The position numbers were made by a program, and so were the translations under genes. A stretch of 5,994 bases of DNA from JAUVXJ01 sp034430275 (lineage in GTDB: Bacteria; Chloroflexota; Anaerolineae; UBA7937; B3-Chlor): positions 1-5,994 of the forward strand of contig DAOUEW010000127.1 of the NCBI GenBank assembly GCA_034430275.1, in the 5' to 3' direction. The notes under the pieces were generated by a model. That model did no database searches. It was not told the origin of the DNA and saw only the letters and a program-made list of their open reading frames with translations. This document shows positions 1 through 4,756 of this stretch, in pieces. How positions within the stretch are numbered: position 1 is the stretch's first letter; each line of letters begins with the position of its first letter.

Positions 1-615
1 GTGTTGGTCAGCAACTACCCGGCGGTGTACCAGACGCTGCGCAGCCTGATCAAGGTTGGCTGCCGGTTCCCGGGACCCGGCTACCGTCTCAAGGGCATCG
101 GACGGCCGTCGGTCATCACCGAGGCCAACACCCTCCTCAAGGTCCTGGGCGTGGACAGCCTCATCTACCCCGTCCACAAGGACGAGGCTGGGGCCTACAG
201 ATTACACAGGGCCATCGTCAAGGAGATCCTGGCCTACCTGGACCAGCCTGGCAGCATCCTGTGGCTTTCCATAACGGGAAGGACTGCGGGCAACGGTCTG
301 CTGGAGGGGGACTTGAGAACCGGCGCCGCCGTCTTCTCCACGACGAAGGGGCTCCCGCTGGTGCCTATGGGTCTGGTCACCAAAGAGGAGAAAGGCAAAC
401 CTCGGGTGGTGAAGGTGCGGTTCGGCGAACCCATAGCCCCGCCCGACATCGAGGCGTTAGGTGACTTCGAGAGAGCCGACCTGTTGATCGATTTCACCCG
501 GTTGGCGCTCTGCCACGTGGCGCGACTCCTCCCCTCGGGGCAGCGAGGTGATTTCGAGCAGGCCGAGGAGAAGCTGGAGGAGATGGAGGCCCGACTCGCA
601 GCGCGCCAGGTCTAG
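1..615 (+). CDS. PlsC-like 1-acylglycerol-3-phosphate acyltransferase homologue, 5'-truncated
   Basis: The open frame runs from the first base to a TAG at 613-615 (204 codons). Family members acylate lysophosphatidate at the membrane in phospholipid synthesis. The resemblance lies in residues 46-145: a LLKVLGVDSLIYPVHKDEAG stretch, a glycine/serine turn (PGSILWLSITGRT, 83-95) where PlsC proteins have the PEGTR block, then RTGAAVF, LPLVPMGL and VRFGEPI (139-145), which match the standard C-terminal half. LVSNYP at 2-7 lines up with the NHxSxxD block, so the N-terminus probably lies upstream and the GTG at position 1 is more likely an internal valine codon. Oddities: the catalytic HX4D appears as Y6-X4-Q11, and the EGTR glutamate is replaced by threonine, so ordinary acyltransferase activity is doubtful. 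The tail from about residue 181 (GDFEQAEEKLEEMEARLAAR) is charged and probably helical, and it is duplicated near 2711. The family call is fairly safe; the substrate is unknown. Confidence 0.72.
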   Translation: MLVSNYPAVYQTLRSLIKVGCRFPGPGYRLKGIGRPSVITEANTLLKVLGVDSLIYPVHKDEAGAYRLHRAIVKEILAYLDQPGSILWLSITGRTAGNGLLEGDLRTGAAVFSTTKGLPLVPMGLVTKEEKGKPRVVKVRFGEPIAPPDIEALGDFERADLLIDFTRLALCHVARLLPSGQRGDFEQAEEKLEEMEARLAARQV

Positions 616-648
616 GGTCTGCTACGCCGCCGCTCTCCGAGAGAGGCT

Positions 649-668
649 CCTGGCGGCGAAGCGCCAGG
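649..668. repeat. Small perfect inverted repeat in the convergent intergenic region
   Basis: cctggcg and cgccagg form a 7-bp stem around a 6-base loop, 34 bases after the acyltransferase stop codon. No T-tract follows on the plus strand, so it is not a convincing terminator by itself, but it could protect the 3' end of the mRNA. Copy B has lost part of the left arm. Confidence 0.5.
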
Positions 669-692
669 CATAGTTGATCACGGCAAAGAAAC

Positions 693-718
693 AGGGCCGT
701 CATTCCGGTGACGGCCCT
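693..718. terminator. Probable bidirectional terminator hairpin A
   Basis: agggccgtca and tgacggccct form a perfect 10-bp GC-rich stem with the loop ttccgg. The hairpin sits between two convergent genes, 78 bp after the acyltransferase stop and 29 bp beyond the stop of the minus-strand PEP-CTERM gene. On the plus strand it is followed by only a short T run (ttt including the base of the stem). Read on the minus strand it is followed by GTTTCTTTGC, a better U-rich tail. It therefore suits the PEP-CTERM transcript best and may also stop the plus-strand one. Confidence 0.75.
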
Positions 719-746
719 TTAGCACGCTCATACCAGGTCGATGGTG

Positions 747-2279
747 CTAGTCTCCGCCTCTCCGACGGAGGGCCTGCCCTGAGCCAAGTCGAAGGGCGGC
801 GTAACCCGCCAGCCCGATCAGGCCGCTGCCAAGGAGGATCCAACTCCCCGGCTCTGGCACGAACTCTTCTTCTTCCACCACTGGCTCACTCACCTCGATG
901 GTGATGGAGGCAGCCAGGTCACACGGCCCGTCCGCCGTCACCGTAGCGGTGCCGGCGGCATCGGGCACCAGCGTCACGGAAAGGACATCTCCGCTGCCGA
1001 TGAATTCGTGGACCGTCGCCCCCGTCTCGTCCGAGTCGGTCAGAGTGCCATTGTCTGTGTGCAGGCTGAAGGTCGGGCTTCCATTGAGGTCCCCTGGCCC
1101 CTGGGGCAGGAACACTGTGCTGGCGCTGTCGGTGAACTGGAACTCGATCTGGACGGATTCACCCACGACTGCCGAACCCGGCGTCGCGTCGGTGGTGTAG
1201 GTGCTGATCCAGGGGGTGAAGTCGACCGGCGTGATGCCTCCTCCTCCGATCGTGTCACAGCCAGGACTCCCCGGACCCCCGGTGCAACCCCACCAGTTGC
1301 CCTCGGCGTCTGCGGCGGGCACGAGGGGTGGATCTGCGTAAAACATGAGGCCCCTGGTGCTATTGCCGCAGATGATGTTGCCGTTCACCGACGTGCTGGC
1401 AAGGTTCGGAGGCATGAGCCTGCAGATCCCGTAGCGCCCATTGCCTCGAGCGATGCAGCCCGTGATGCTGGCGGTGTTATTGTTGTCGACCTGGATGCCG
1501 TCCAAGCCGTTGTTATTCGCGGTACAGTTCTGGACGACCACGCTTCCCAGGTTCGCGGTGATCTCAATACCGAGTCCTACCGAGGGGTTGGAGTTGTTGT
1601 TGGCGGTGCAGTTGCGGACCGTGACGTCTCCGAGCGTGGTCGCGGTGATGCCGTCGCTGGCAGTCCCGTTGGCCGTCACATCCTCGACCACCACGTCTCC
1701 CCCATAGGCATAGGCGGCGATGCCCCCGAACCCCGAATTGGCGCTACAGCCCTCAACCGTCACGTCTGCGTTGGACGGCGCCATCACCATCGCGTAGATG
1801 CCCGTCTTGCCAGTCCCGTCGGCCGTGACATTCCGGACCACCACATCCCCCTGGGCCGCCGGGATGTAAACGCCGTAGCCGCTCGTCGAAGTGACCACGA
1901 AGCCGTCTATGGTCACGCCCCCGAGGTGTGGAAGGAGGCTCCAGGCGAAGGCCGAGCTGGCCCCGCCGTTCACCGTGACCGTCCCCGGCGTGGGCGAGCC
2001 GCTGCTGTCGACGGCTATGACACTGATATTGCCCGGTGTTGCCATCGTGCCCAGCTCGACGGGCCCGTAGGTCCCCGGGTACACCAGGATCACGTCGTTG
2101 GCGTTGGCGGCGTTGACCGCCGCCTGGATGGTGGTGAAGTAGCCGGCTCCTCCACTTGGCCTGACGCGCAGAGTCGCTGCCGATACCGGCATGGGGACAG
2201 AAAGCGCGACCAGTAGGGTCAGCGTGAGGGCGATAGCCAGAGTTGACGACCTGCTCGAGCCGAATCTCGTCTTGGACAT
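747..2279 (-). CDS. Secreted right-handed beta-helix protein with PEP-CTERM sorting signal
   Basis: This is a 510-residue exported protein, probably surface-attached or polysaccharide-associated. Residues 1-34 are a signal peptide: basic MSKTRFGSSR, a hydrophobic core, then a PVSA/A cleavage site. Residues 45-75 (FTTIQAAVNAANANDVILVY) are the usual entry to a pectate-lyase-type parallel beta-helix. About 115-310 holds repeated coils of the type VVVxNxTANxxxxDGI with asparagine ladders. GNWWG (327-331) to FTPW (354-357) is a common capping motif of such secreted helices. A beta-sandwich-like domain follows (about 365-465), then an acidic linker. VPEPGSW (474-480) leads into a transmembrane segment to about residue 497 and a basic tail, the form recognised by exosortases. 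No exosortase is in the window. The ATG at 2279 is preferred over in-frame ATGs at 2354 and 2351 because AGGAGG lies 4 bases upstream and the signal peptide starts there. No catalytic residues were identified, so an enzymatic role is not claimed. Confidence 0.88.
   Translation of the reverse strand: MSKTRFGSSRSSTLAIALTLTLLVALSVPMPVSAATLRVRPSGGAGYFTTIQAAVNAANANDVILVYPGTYGPVELGTMATPGNISVIAVDSSGSPTPGTVTVNGGASSAFAWSLLPHLGGVTIDGFVVTSTSGYGVYIPAAQGDVVVRNVTADGTGKTGIYAMVMAPSNADVTVEGCSANSGFGGIAAYAYGGDVVVEDVTANGTASDGITATTLGDVTVRNCTANNNSNPSVGLGIEITANLGSVVVQNCTANNNGLDGIQVDNNNTASITGCIARGNGRYGICRLMPPNLASTSVNGNIICGNSTRGLMFYADPPLVPAADAEGNWWGCTGGPGSPGCDTIGGGGITPVDFTPWISTYTTDATPGSAVVGESVQIEFQFTDSASTVFLPQGPGDLNGSPTFSLHTDNGTLTDSDETGATVHEFIGSGDVLSVTLVPDAAGTATVTADGPCDLAASITIEVSEPVVEEEEFVPEPGSWILLGSGLIGLAGYAALRLGSGQALRRRGGD
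776..797. repeat. gccctgag...cgaagggc short dispersed-type repeat
   Basis: This 22-bp imperfect palindrome begins gccctgag and ends cgaagggc. From memory it closely resembles a short repeat scattered through many environmental bacterial assemblies, where it often runs into gene ends and yields tails such as SGQAL. Here it lies inside the 3' end of the PEP-CTERM gene and encodes residues around 496-502 (LRLGSGQ). The matching place in copy B (2916-2937) keeps gccctgag but has diverged in the right half. Confidence 0.55.
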
Positions 2280-2283
2280 TCTT

Positions 2284-2289
2284 CCTCCT
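2284..2289 (-). promoter_or_regulatory. Ribosome binding site deciding the beta-helix gene start
   Basis: On the minus strand AGGAGG is followed by AAGA and then ATG at 2279. The spacer of 4 bases is short but the match is perfect, and no comparable site precedes the longer start at 2354. Confidence 0.75.
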
Positions 2290-2432
2290 CGTTGTCTTCT
2301 CTCCTCAGAGAGAGGCGCTGGATGCCACGTTTGCTGGCTTCGTCGTGACATCATCGGCCCGCGGATACATCGGAATTCGGGACGCGCGCTACTCAGCGGT
2401 CTCGATCCCGGGACGACTCCAATCTCGTATAC

Positions 2433-2461
2433 ATTTTACCGCTTTTTGCGGTCCCTGTCAA
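2433..2461 (-). promoter_or_regulatory. Sigma70-type promoter of the beta-helix gene
   Basis: Read on the minus strand there is a consensus -35 TTGACA (2461-2456), a 17-base spacer, and TAAAAT (2438-2433) as the -10, one base from consensus. Transcription would start near 2426, giving a leader of about 147 nt before the ATG at 2279. The spacer contains CCGC-AAAAA-GCGG, a 4-bp inverted repeat that could be an operator or chance. Confidence 0.85.
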
Positions 2462-2684
2462 GGGTTTTGAGCGCGTGCGCCTGGAGACTGCGACCGCTTG
2501 TTCAGGGCGTTGAAGACTATGCTGCGGTTCGGTCGAGCGCCTCGAGGACCTCGACCATCATCGGCCCTGCGATGACCGCGCACCTCCGGGACGAGCCTCT
2601 TGTCGTGTGGTTTCTGTTCGTGTTCGGGGCGAGGTGATATGCTTCGCAGTCCTCCGAGCGCGAGCGCGGTTCCTCTTCTGCATC
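2462..2684. other. Gene-free stretch upstream of the beta-helix promoter
   Basis: Open frames cross this stretch on both strands, but none has a convincing ribosome binding site, recognisable motif or family-like sequence. It may contain further decayed sequence from the duplicated acyltransferase gene; I could not align it with confidence to 1-540. I see no RNA gene or terminator here. Confidence 0.5.
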
Positions 2685-2763
2685 GCTCTACATATTGGGG
2701 CTCCCACTTCGCGAGGTGATTTCGACCAGACTGAGGAGATCGAGGCCGGACTCGCAGCGCGCC
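2685..2763 (+). pseudogene. Remnant of a second acyltransferase-like gene tail
   Basis: In the plus frame this reads ALHIGAPTSRGDFDQTEEIE and ends GLAARQ. It parallels the end of the gene at 1-615 (ALCHVARLLPSGQRGDFEQ ... EEMEARLAARQ), with a 12-bp in-frame gap removing four residues. The frame then runs on to a TAG at 2811-2813, where copy A has a homologous TAG (671-673) in another frame. No upstream acyltransferase body is recognisable, so only the tail survives. Whether this is a broken paralogue or just the left end of a dispersed repeat is unresolved. Confidence 0.55.
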
Positions 2764-2832
2764 AGTATTGGCATGGTCCGGGTCGTTGCCTGCCACCGAA
2801 ACGCCAGGCGTAGCTGATCGCGGGCAAGAAAC

Positions 2833-2858
2833 AGGGCCGTCACCGAAGCGACGGCCCT
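2833..2858. terminator. Terminator-like hairpin B, duplicate of hairpin A
   Basis: agggccgtc and gacggccct form a 9-bp stem around an 8-base loop (accgaagc). The stem and flanks match copy A exactly (tttagcacgctca on the right, aagaaac on the left) while the loop differs at most positions. No intact gene feeds into it from either side, so it may be a leftover, although it would block read-through from the left into the radical SAM operon. Confidence 0.65.
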
Positions 2859-2886
2859 TTAGCACGCTCACACCAGGTCGATGGTG

Positions 2887-2949
2887 CTAGTCTCTGCCTC
2901 TCCGGCGGAGGGCCTGCCCTGAGTGAACTCGTAGGATGGCATACCCGCC
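2887..2949 (-). pseudogene. Remnant of a second PEP-CTERM gene 3' end
   Basis: Compared with the last 21 codons of the beta-helix gene, this minus-strand stretch has one base deleted near 2942. Restoring it gives AGYAILRVHSGQALRRRGRD and then a TAG at 2889-2887, against AGYAALRLGSGQALRRRGGD in the intact gene. Upstream of 2949 I see no PEP motif, transmembrane segment or beta-helix. It is therefore a vestige of the end of a paralogous gene or part of a repeat that carries this coding end. Confidence 0.6.
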
Positions 2950-2976
2950 CACGGCCAGAGGGCTACTCCCCTGCGA

Positions 2977-2996
2977 CACGGTGGTCGCCGACCGTG
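2977..2996. repeat. Short inverted repeat upstream of the radical SAM promoter
   Basis: cacggt and accgtg form a 6-bp stem with an 8-base loop (ggtcgccg), about 55 bases before the -10 element of the promoter at 3050-3058. It has no T-tract. It could be an operator half-site pair or chance in GC-rich DNA. Confidence 0.3.
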
Positions 2997-3049
2997 GAAA
3001 GCTCTCCCACCCTAGCGCCTCACAGTCCTCTGCTCACGCCGGAACACTA

Positions 3050-3058
3050 TGCTATAAT
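3050..3058 (+). promoter_or_regulatory. Extended -10 promoter of the radical SAM operon
   Basis: TGC followed by a perfect TATAAT (3053-3058) forms an extended -10 element. The -35 region is poor: tgctca at 3031-3036 with a 16-base spacer is the best candidate, and an extended -10 can compensate for this. The start would be near 3065, leaving an untranslated leader of about 222 nt before the ATG at 3287. The -10 is an AT-rich island in GC-rich surroundings, which supports it. Confidence 0.7.
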
Positions 3059-3064
3059 GGAAGT

Positions 3065-3286
3065 TGTTAGTCTACCGTCACTCATGTGATGAGATTGTAC
3101 TGAGGAGCGACGAGCAGTGGGCGGCGAGAGACCGAGAAGGAGTGCACCCCCCTCATGGAGGGGCGGCCTGGCCGCCAATGGACTCGTCCCTCGTGTCAGG
3201 TACTCGGTGGCCGGGAAGGTAGTCCGCGTCTCGGCTTGCACGGTTGGGTGTGCGATGCTCACGAGTGATCTCGCGGGAGGGAGCCA
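3065..3286 (+). promoter_or_regulatory. Long structured 5' leader, possible cis-regulatory RNA
   Basis: Several helices can be drawn. GACGAG (3109-3114) pairs with CTCGTC (3183-3188), extended by GAG (3105-3107) with CTC (3190-3192). GGCGGC (3120-3125) pairs with GCCGCC (3171-3176), which can instead pair with a nearer GGCGGC (3162-3167). CCCCTC (3149-3154) pairs with GAGGGG (3158-3163). CGAG-TGAT-CTCG lies at 3262-3273. UCCGCG (3223-3228) can pair with CGCGGG (3272-3277), overlapping the start of the ribosome binding site GGGAGGGAG (3275-3283). Competing helices plus a cover for the ribosome site suggest translational control. AAGGTAGTCCGCG at 3216-3228 is reminiscent of a T-box core but lacks the invariant TGG, and I could not match any known riboswitch class. 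Confidence 0.4.
3155..3268 (+). CDS. Possible 37-residue small ORF ahead of the radical SAM gene
   Basis: ATG at 3155 opens a frame ending at TGA 3266-3268, 18 bp before the radical SAM start. AAGGAG (3137-3142) is a ribosome-site match but 12 bases away, which is long. The peptide starts MEGRPGRQWTRPSCQVLGG and ends HGWVCDAHE, with two cysteines (14, 33) and two tryptophans (9, 31). Its place directly before a radical SAM gene would suit a small peptide substrate. Third-position GC is about 61% by hand count, not clearly biased, and the DNA overlaps the strong helices of the leader. It may well be no gene. Confidence 0.15.
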   Translation: MEGRPGRQWTRPSCQVLGGREGSPRLGLHGWVCDAHE

Positions 3287-4189
3287 ATGCTGACAGGGGT
3301 TCATCTTCTGCTCACCTACGCCTGCAACTTCGAGTGCGACCACTGCTTTCTGTACTGCGGCCCCCAAGCTGAGGGTACGTTCGCGCTCGGACAGTTGGAG
3401 GCCGTCCTCGACCACGTGGAGAGGATTGGCTCGGTGGAGATCGTCTACTTCGAGGGTGGTGAGCCGTTTCTCTATTATCCCCTGATGGTGCAAGGTATCA
3501 GGATGGCCAGAGAGCGTGGGTTCGAGGTTGGCATAGTCACCAACTGCTACTGGGCCACGACGGAAGAGGATGCTCTACTCTGGCTGGAGCCTCTGGCTTC
3601 CTTGGGAATTGCGGACTTCAGCGTCAGCGACGACGAGTTCCACCACGGCTCCGAAGCAGACAACCCCGCGAAGCGCGCTGTGCGAGCCGCCAGGCGGCTG
3701 GGTATCCCGACCGATGCCATCTCTATCGACCAGCCGACCGTGGGGGTGGGCATAGAGAAAGGGCAAGAGAGGGGTCGGCCTGTGATCGGCGGTGGCGCGA
3801 TGTTCCGAGGCAGGGCGGCGGACAAGCTGGTGGAGGGACTGCCCACGAGGCCTTGGAGGGAGCTGACCGAGTGCCCATACGAGGATCTGCGCGACCCCGG
3901 AAGGGTTCATCTCGATCCCTATGGGCACGTGTTTCTGTGCCAGGGGCTGAGCATGGGCAACATGTCGCTGAGGCCGCTGCCCGAGCTCCTGGAGGAGTAT
4001 GATGCCGAGTCGCATCCTATCTGCGGGCCTCTGCTGGAGGGAGGACCTGCCCTGCTAGCCGACCGATACGGTGTCGAACCCGAGGAAGAGTACGTGGATG
4101 AGTGTCACTTGTGCTATTCGACCCGCCTGGCGCTGCTGGAGAGATTCCCCCAGTACCTGGCCCCAAGACAGGTCTACGGGCTGGACTGA
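3287..4189 (+). CDS. Radical SAM enzyme with cysteine-rich C-terminal region
   Basis: This 300-residue protein binds a [4Fe-4S] cluster through C13, C17 and C20 (CNFECDHC, the CX3CX2C signature) and cleaves S-adenosylmethionine to make a 5'-deoxyadenosyl radical. FEGGEP (55-60) is the glycine-rich SAM-binding motif. The partial barrel continues through GIVTNCY (82-88) and ISIDQPTVGVGIEKG (145-159). The C-terminal region has C196, G213-X4-C218, C246 and C273-X2-C276. This recalls the auxiliary-cluster (SPASM or twitch) domains of peptide- and sugar-modifying members, but the full seven-cysteine SPASM pattern is absent. The start has GGAGG (3276-3280) 6 bases upstream and the frame begins right at the first barrel strand (HLLLTYAC). 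It is the first gene of the set with the cupin and MFS genes. The reaction and substrate cannot be named; the superfamily assignment is firm. Confidence 0.93.
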   Translation: MLTGVHLLLTYACNFECDHCFLYCGPQAEGTFALGQLEAVLDHVERIGSVEIVYFEGGEPFLYYPLMVQGIRMARERGFEVGIVTNCYWATTEEDALLWLEPLASLGIADFSVSDDEFHHGSEADNPAKRAVRAARRLGIPTDAISIDQPTVGVGIEKGQERGRPVIGGGAMFRGRAADKLVEGLPTRPWRELTECPYEDLRDPGRVHLDPYGHVFLCQGLSMGNMSLRPLPELLEEYDAESHPICGPLLEGGPALLADRYGVEPEEEYVDECHLCYSTRLALLERFPQYLAPRQVYGLD

Positions 4190-4280
4190 AGAAGCTATCG
4201 CAGATGCCCATCGTTGCCTTCTATCTGTTGCATCTCCCGCGACTCGGATGAAATGTGTCGTCGACTAGGAAAGGAGAGCG

Positions 4281-4664
4281 ATGTCCAACGAGGACAGGGG
4301 ACCTTATTTCGTGGAGCTCAGCCAGGCGCCGACGATGGTGCAGATGCCCGGGCTGGAGACGACCATTCTCACCGGTCAACACGGCGAGCAGATGATGATG
4401 GTCCTTAACGCCACGCTGCCTGGCCGCGAGGTGGCAACCCATTCCCATCCGCACGAGCAGATCGGCATGGTGTACAGCGGCAAGGCCAGGCTGACCATAG
4501 GGGGTGAGGAGCGCCTGGTGCAGAAGGGCGACTTCTACTGTATCCCATCTGGAGTGCCCCACAGCGACGTCTGTGTCGGCGACGAGCCCTTCGTGATGCT
4601 CGACGTATTCTATCCCTCCAGGGAGGACTTCCTGGCCAAGTTGGCCGAGAGCGAACGATCGTAG
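4281..4664 (+). CDS. Small single-domain cupin protein
   Basis: This 127-residue protein is a typical size for one cupin barrel. Motif 1 runs from G48 to G67 and contains H54-S-H56-P-H58-E59-Q60. Motif 2 is GDFYCIPSGVPH (83-94), giving H94. The likely metal ligands are H54, H56 and H94, with Q60 where most cupins have glutamate (E59 is next to it). Such proteins are metal-dependent isomerases, dioxygenases or lyases, or plain ligand-binding folds; the sequence does not decide between them. There is no signal peptide, so it is cytoplasmic. AAGGAG (4271-4276) precedes the ATG by 4 bases. The gap from the radical SAM stop is 91 bp with no terminator hairpin, so co-transcription is likely. A role in the same pathway as the radical SAM enzyme is inferred from position only. 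Confidence 0.9.
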   Translation: MSNEDRGPYFVELSQAPTMVQMPGLETTILTGQHGEQMMMVLNATLPGREVATHSHPHEQIGMVYSGKARLTIGGEERLVQKGDFYCIPSGVPHSDVCVGDEPFVMLDVFYPSREDFLAKLAESERS

Positions 4665-4756
4665 AGGACGGTGCGCAGCGCTGGCAGCCAGTCACAGTGA
4701 GAGAATCTGTGCGGGCCTGTCCACGAGGGTGTTGGGGAGCATAGTCCAAGAGTGAC
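4665..4756 (+). other. Cupin-MFS intergenic gap
   Basis: The gap is 92 bp. It has a weak 5-bp inverted repeat (cacag 4693-4697, ctgtg 4707-4711) and no T-tract, so it is not a terminator. No promoter stands out. The MFS start at 4757 has only a weak AAGAG (4748-4752) as a ribosome site. Confidence 0.4.

Larger units (their letters stand above)
543..810. repeat. Direct repeat copy A, spanning two convergent gene ends
   Basis: This stretch recurs in the same orientation at 2711-2949. It covers the last codons of the acyltransferase-like gene, the intergenic hairpin, and the last 21 codons of the PEP-CTERM gene. A hand alignment of 686-783 against 2826-2923 needs no gaps and gives 89 identities in 98 columns. 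Six of the nine differences fall in the hairpin loop region (703-709). The left part (543 to about 685) is more diverged, with a 12-bp gap in copy B inside the acyltransferase tail. It may be a local duplication or two members of a dispersed family. Confidence 0.85.
2711..2949. repeat. Direct repeat copy B
   Basis: This is the second copy of the module at 543-810, in the same orientation and about 2.14 kb away. Both begin gcgaggtgatttcga and both end acccgcc. It is 29 bp shorter than copy A, owing to the 12-bp gap in the acyltransferase-tail part, further loss between that tail and the hairpin, and a 1-bp deletion near 2942 in the PEP-CTERM-tail part. Copies A and B enclose the entire beta-helix gene, its leader and its promoter. 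Confidence 0.85.

Noticed and set aside
1008..2216. Long plus-strand open frame of about 400 codons opposite the beta-helix gene
   Set aside because: It is antisense to a gene with a signal peptide, beta-helix coils and a PEP-CTERM motif. Its own translation is rich in Arg, Asp, His and Val with no family-like motif, as expected of a shadow frame in GC-rich DNA.
2191..2637. Plus-strand open frame of 148 codons
   Set aside because: It overlaps the start, leader and promoter of the beta-helix gene on the opposite strand and shows no protein motif.
2458..2871. Minus-strand open frame of 137 codons
   Set aside because: It runs through hairpin B and the acyltransferase-tail remnant in an unrelated frame, has no good ribosome site, and its translation is Arg/Pro-rich without recognisable features.
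543..2949. Direct repeats as the ends of a composite transposon around the beta-helix gene
   Set aside because: Neither copy encodes a transposase or has terminal inverted repeats, and no target-site duplication was seen. The repeats consist of gene ends and a terminator.
3195..3265. Possible cobalamin riboswitch (GGGAAGGTAGTCC)
   Set aside because: The conserved box and the surrounding core (GCCGGTG...AATCCGG, then CCCGC...ACTGT) are missing.
3047..3493. Minus-strand open frame of 148 codons across the leader and start of the radical SAM gene
   Set aside because: It is antisense to the operon promoter, leader and the CX3CX2C-coding region; no ribosome site or family resemblance.
4228..4254. 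Possible promoter before the cupin gene (TTGCAT and TGAAAT)
   Set aside because: The spacer is only 15 bases and the -10 matches at four of six positions, so the evidence is too weak to separate it from background.
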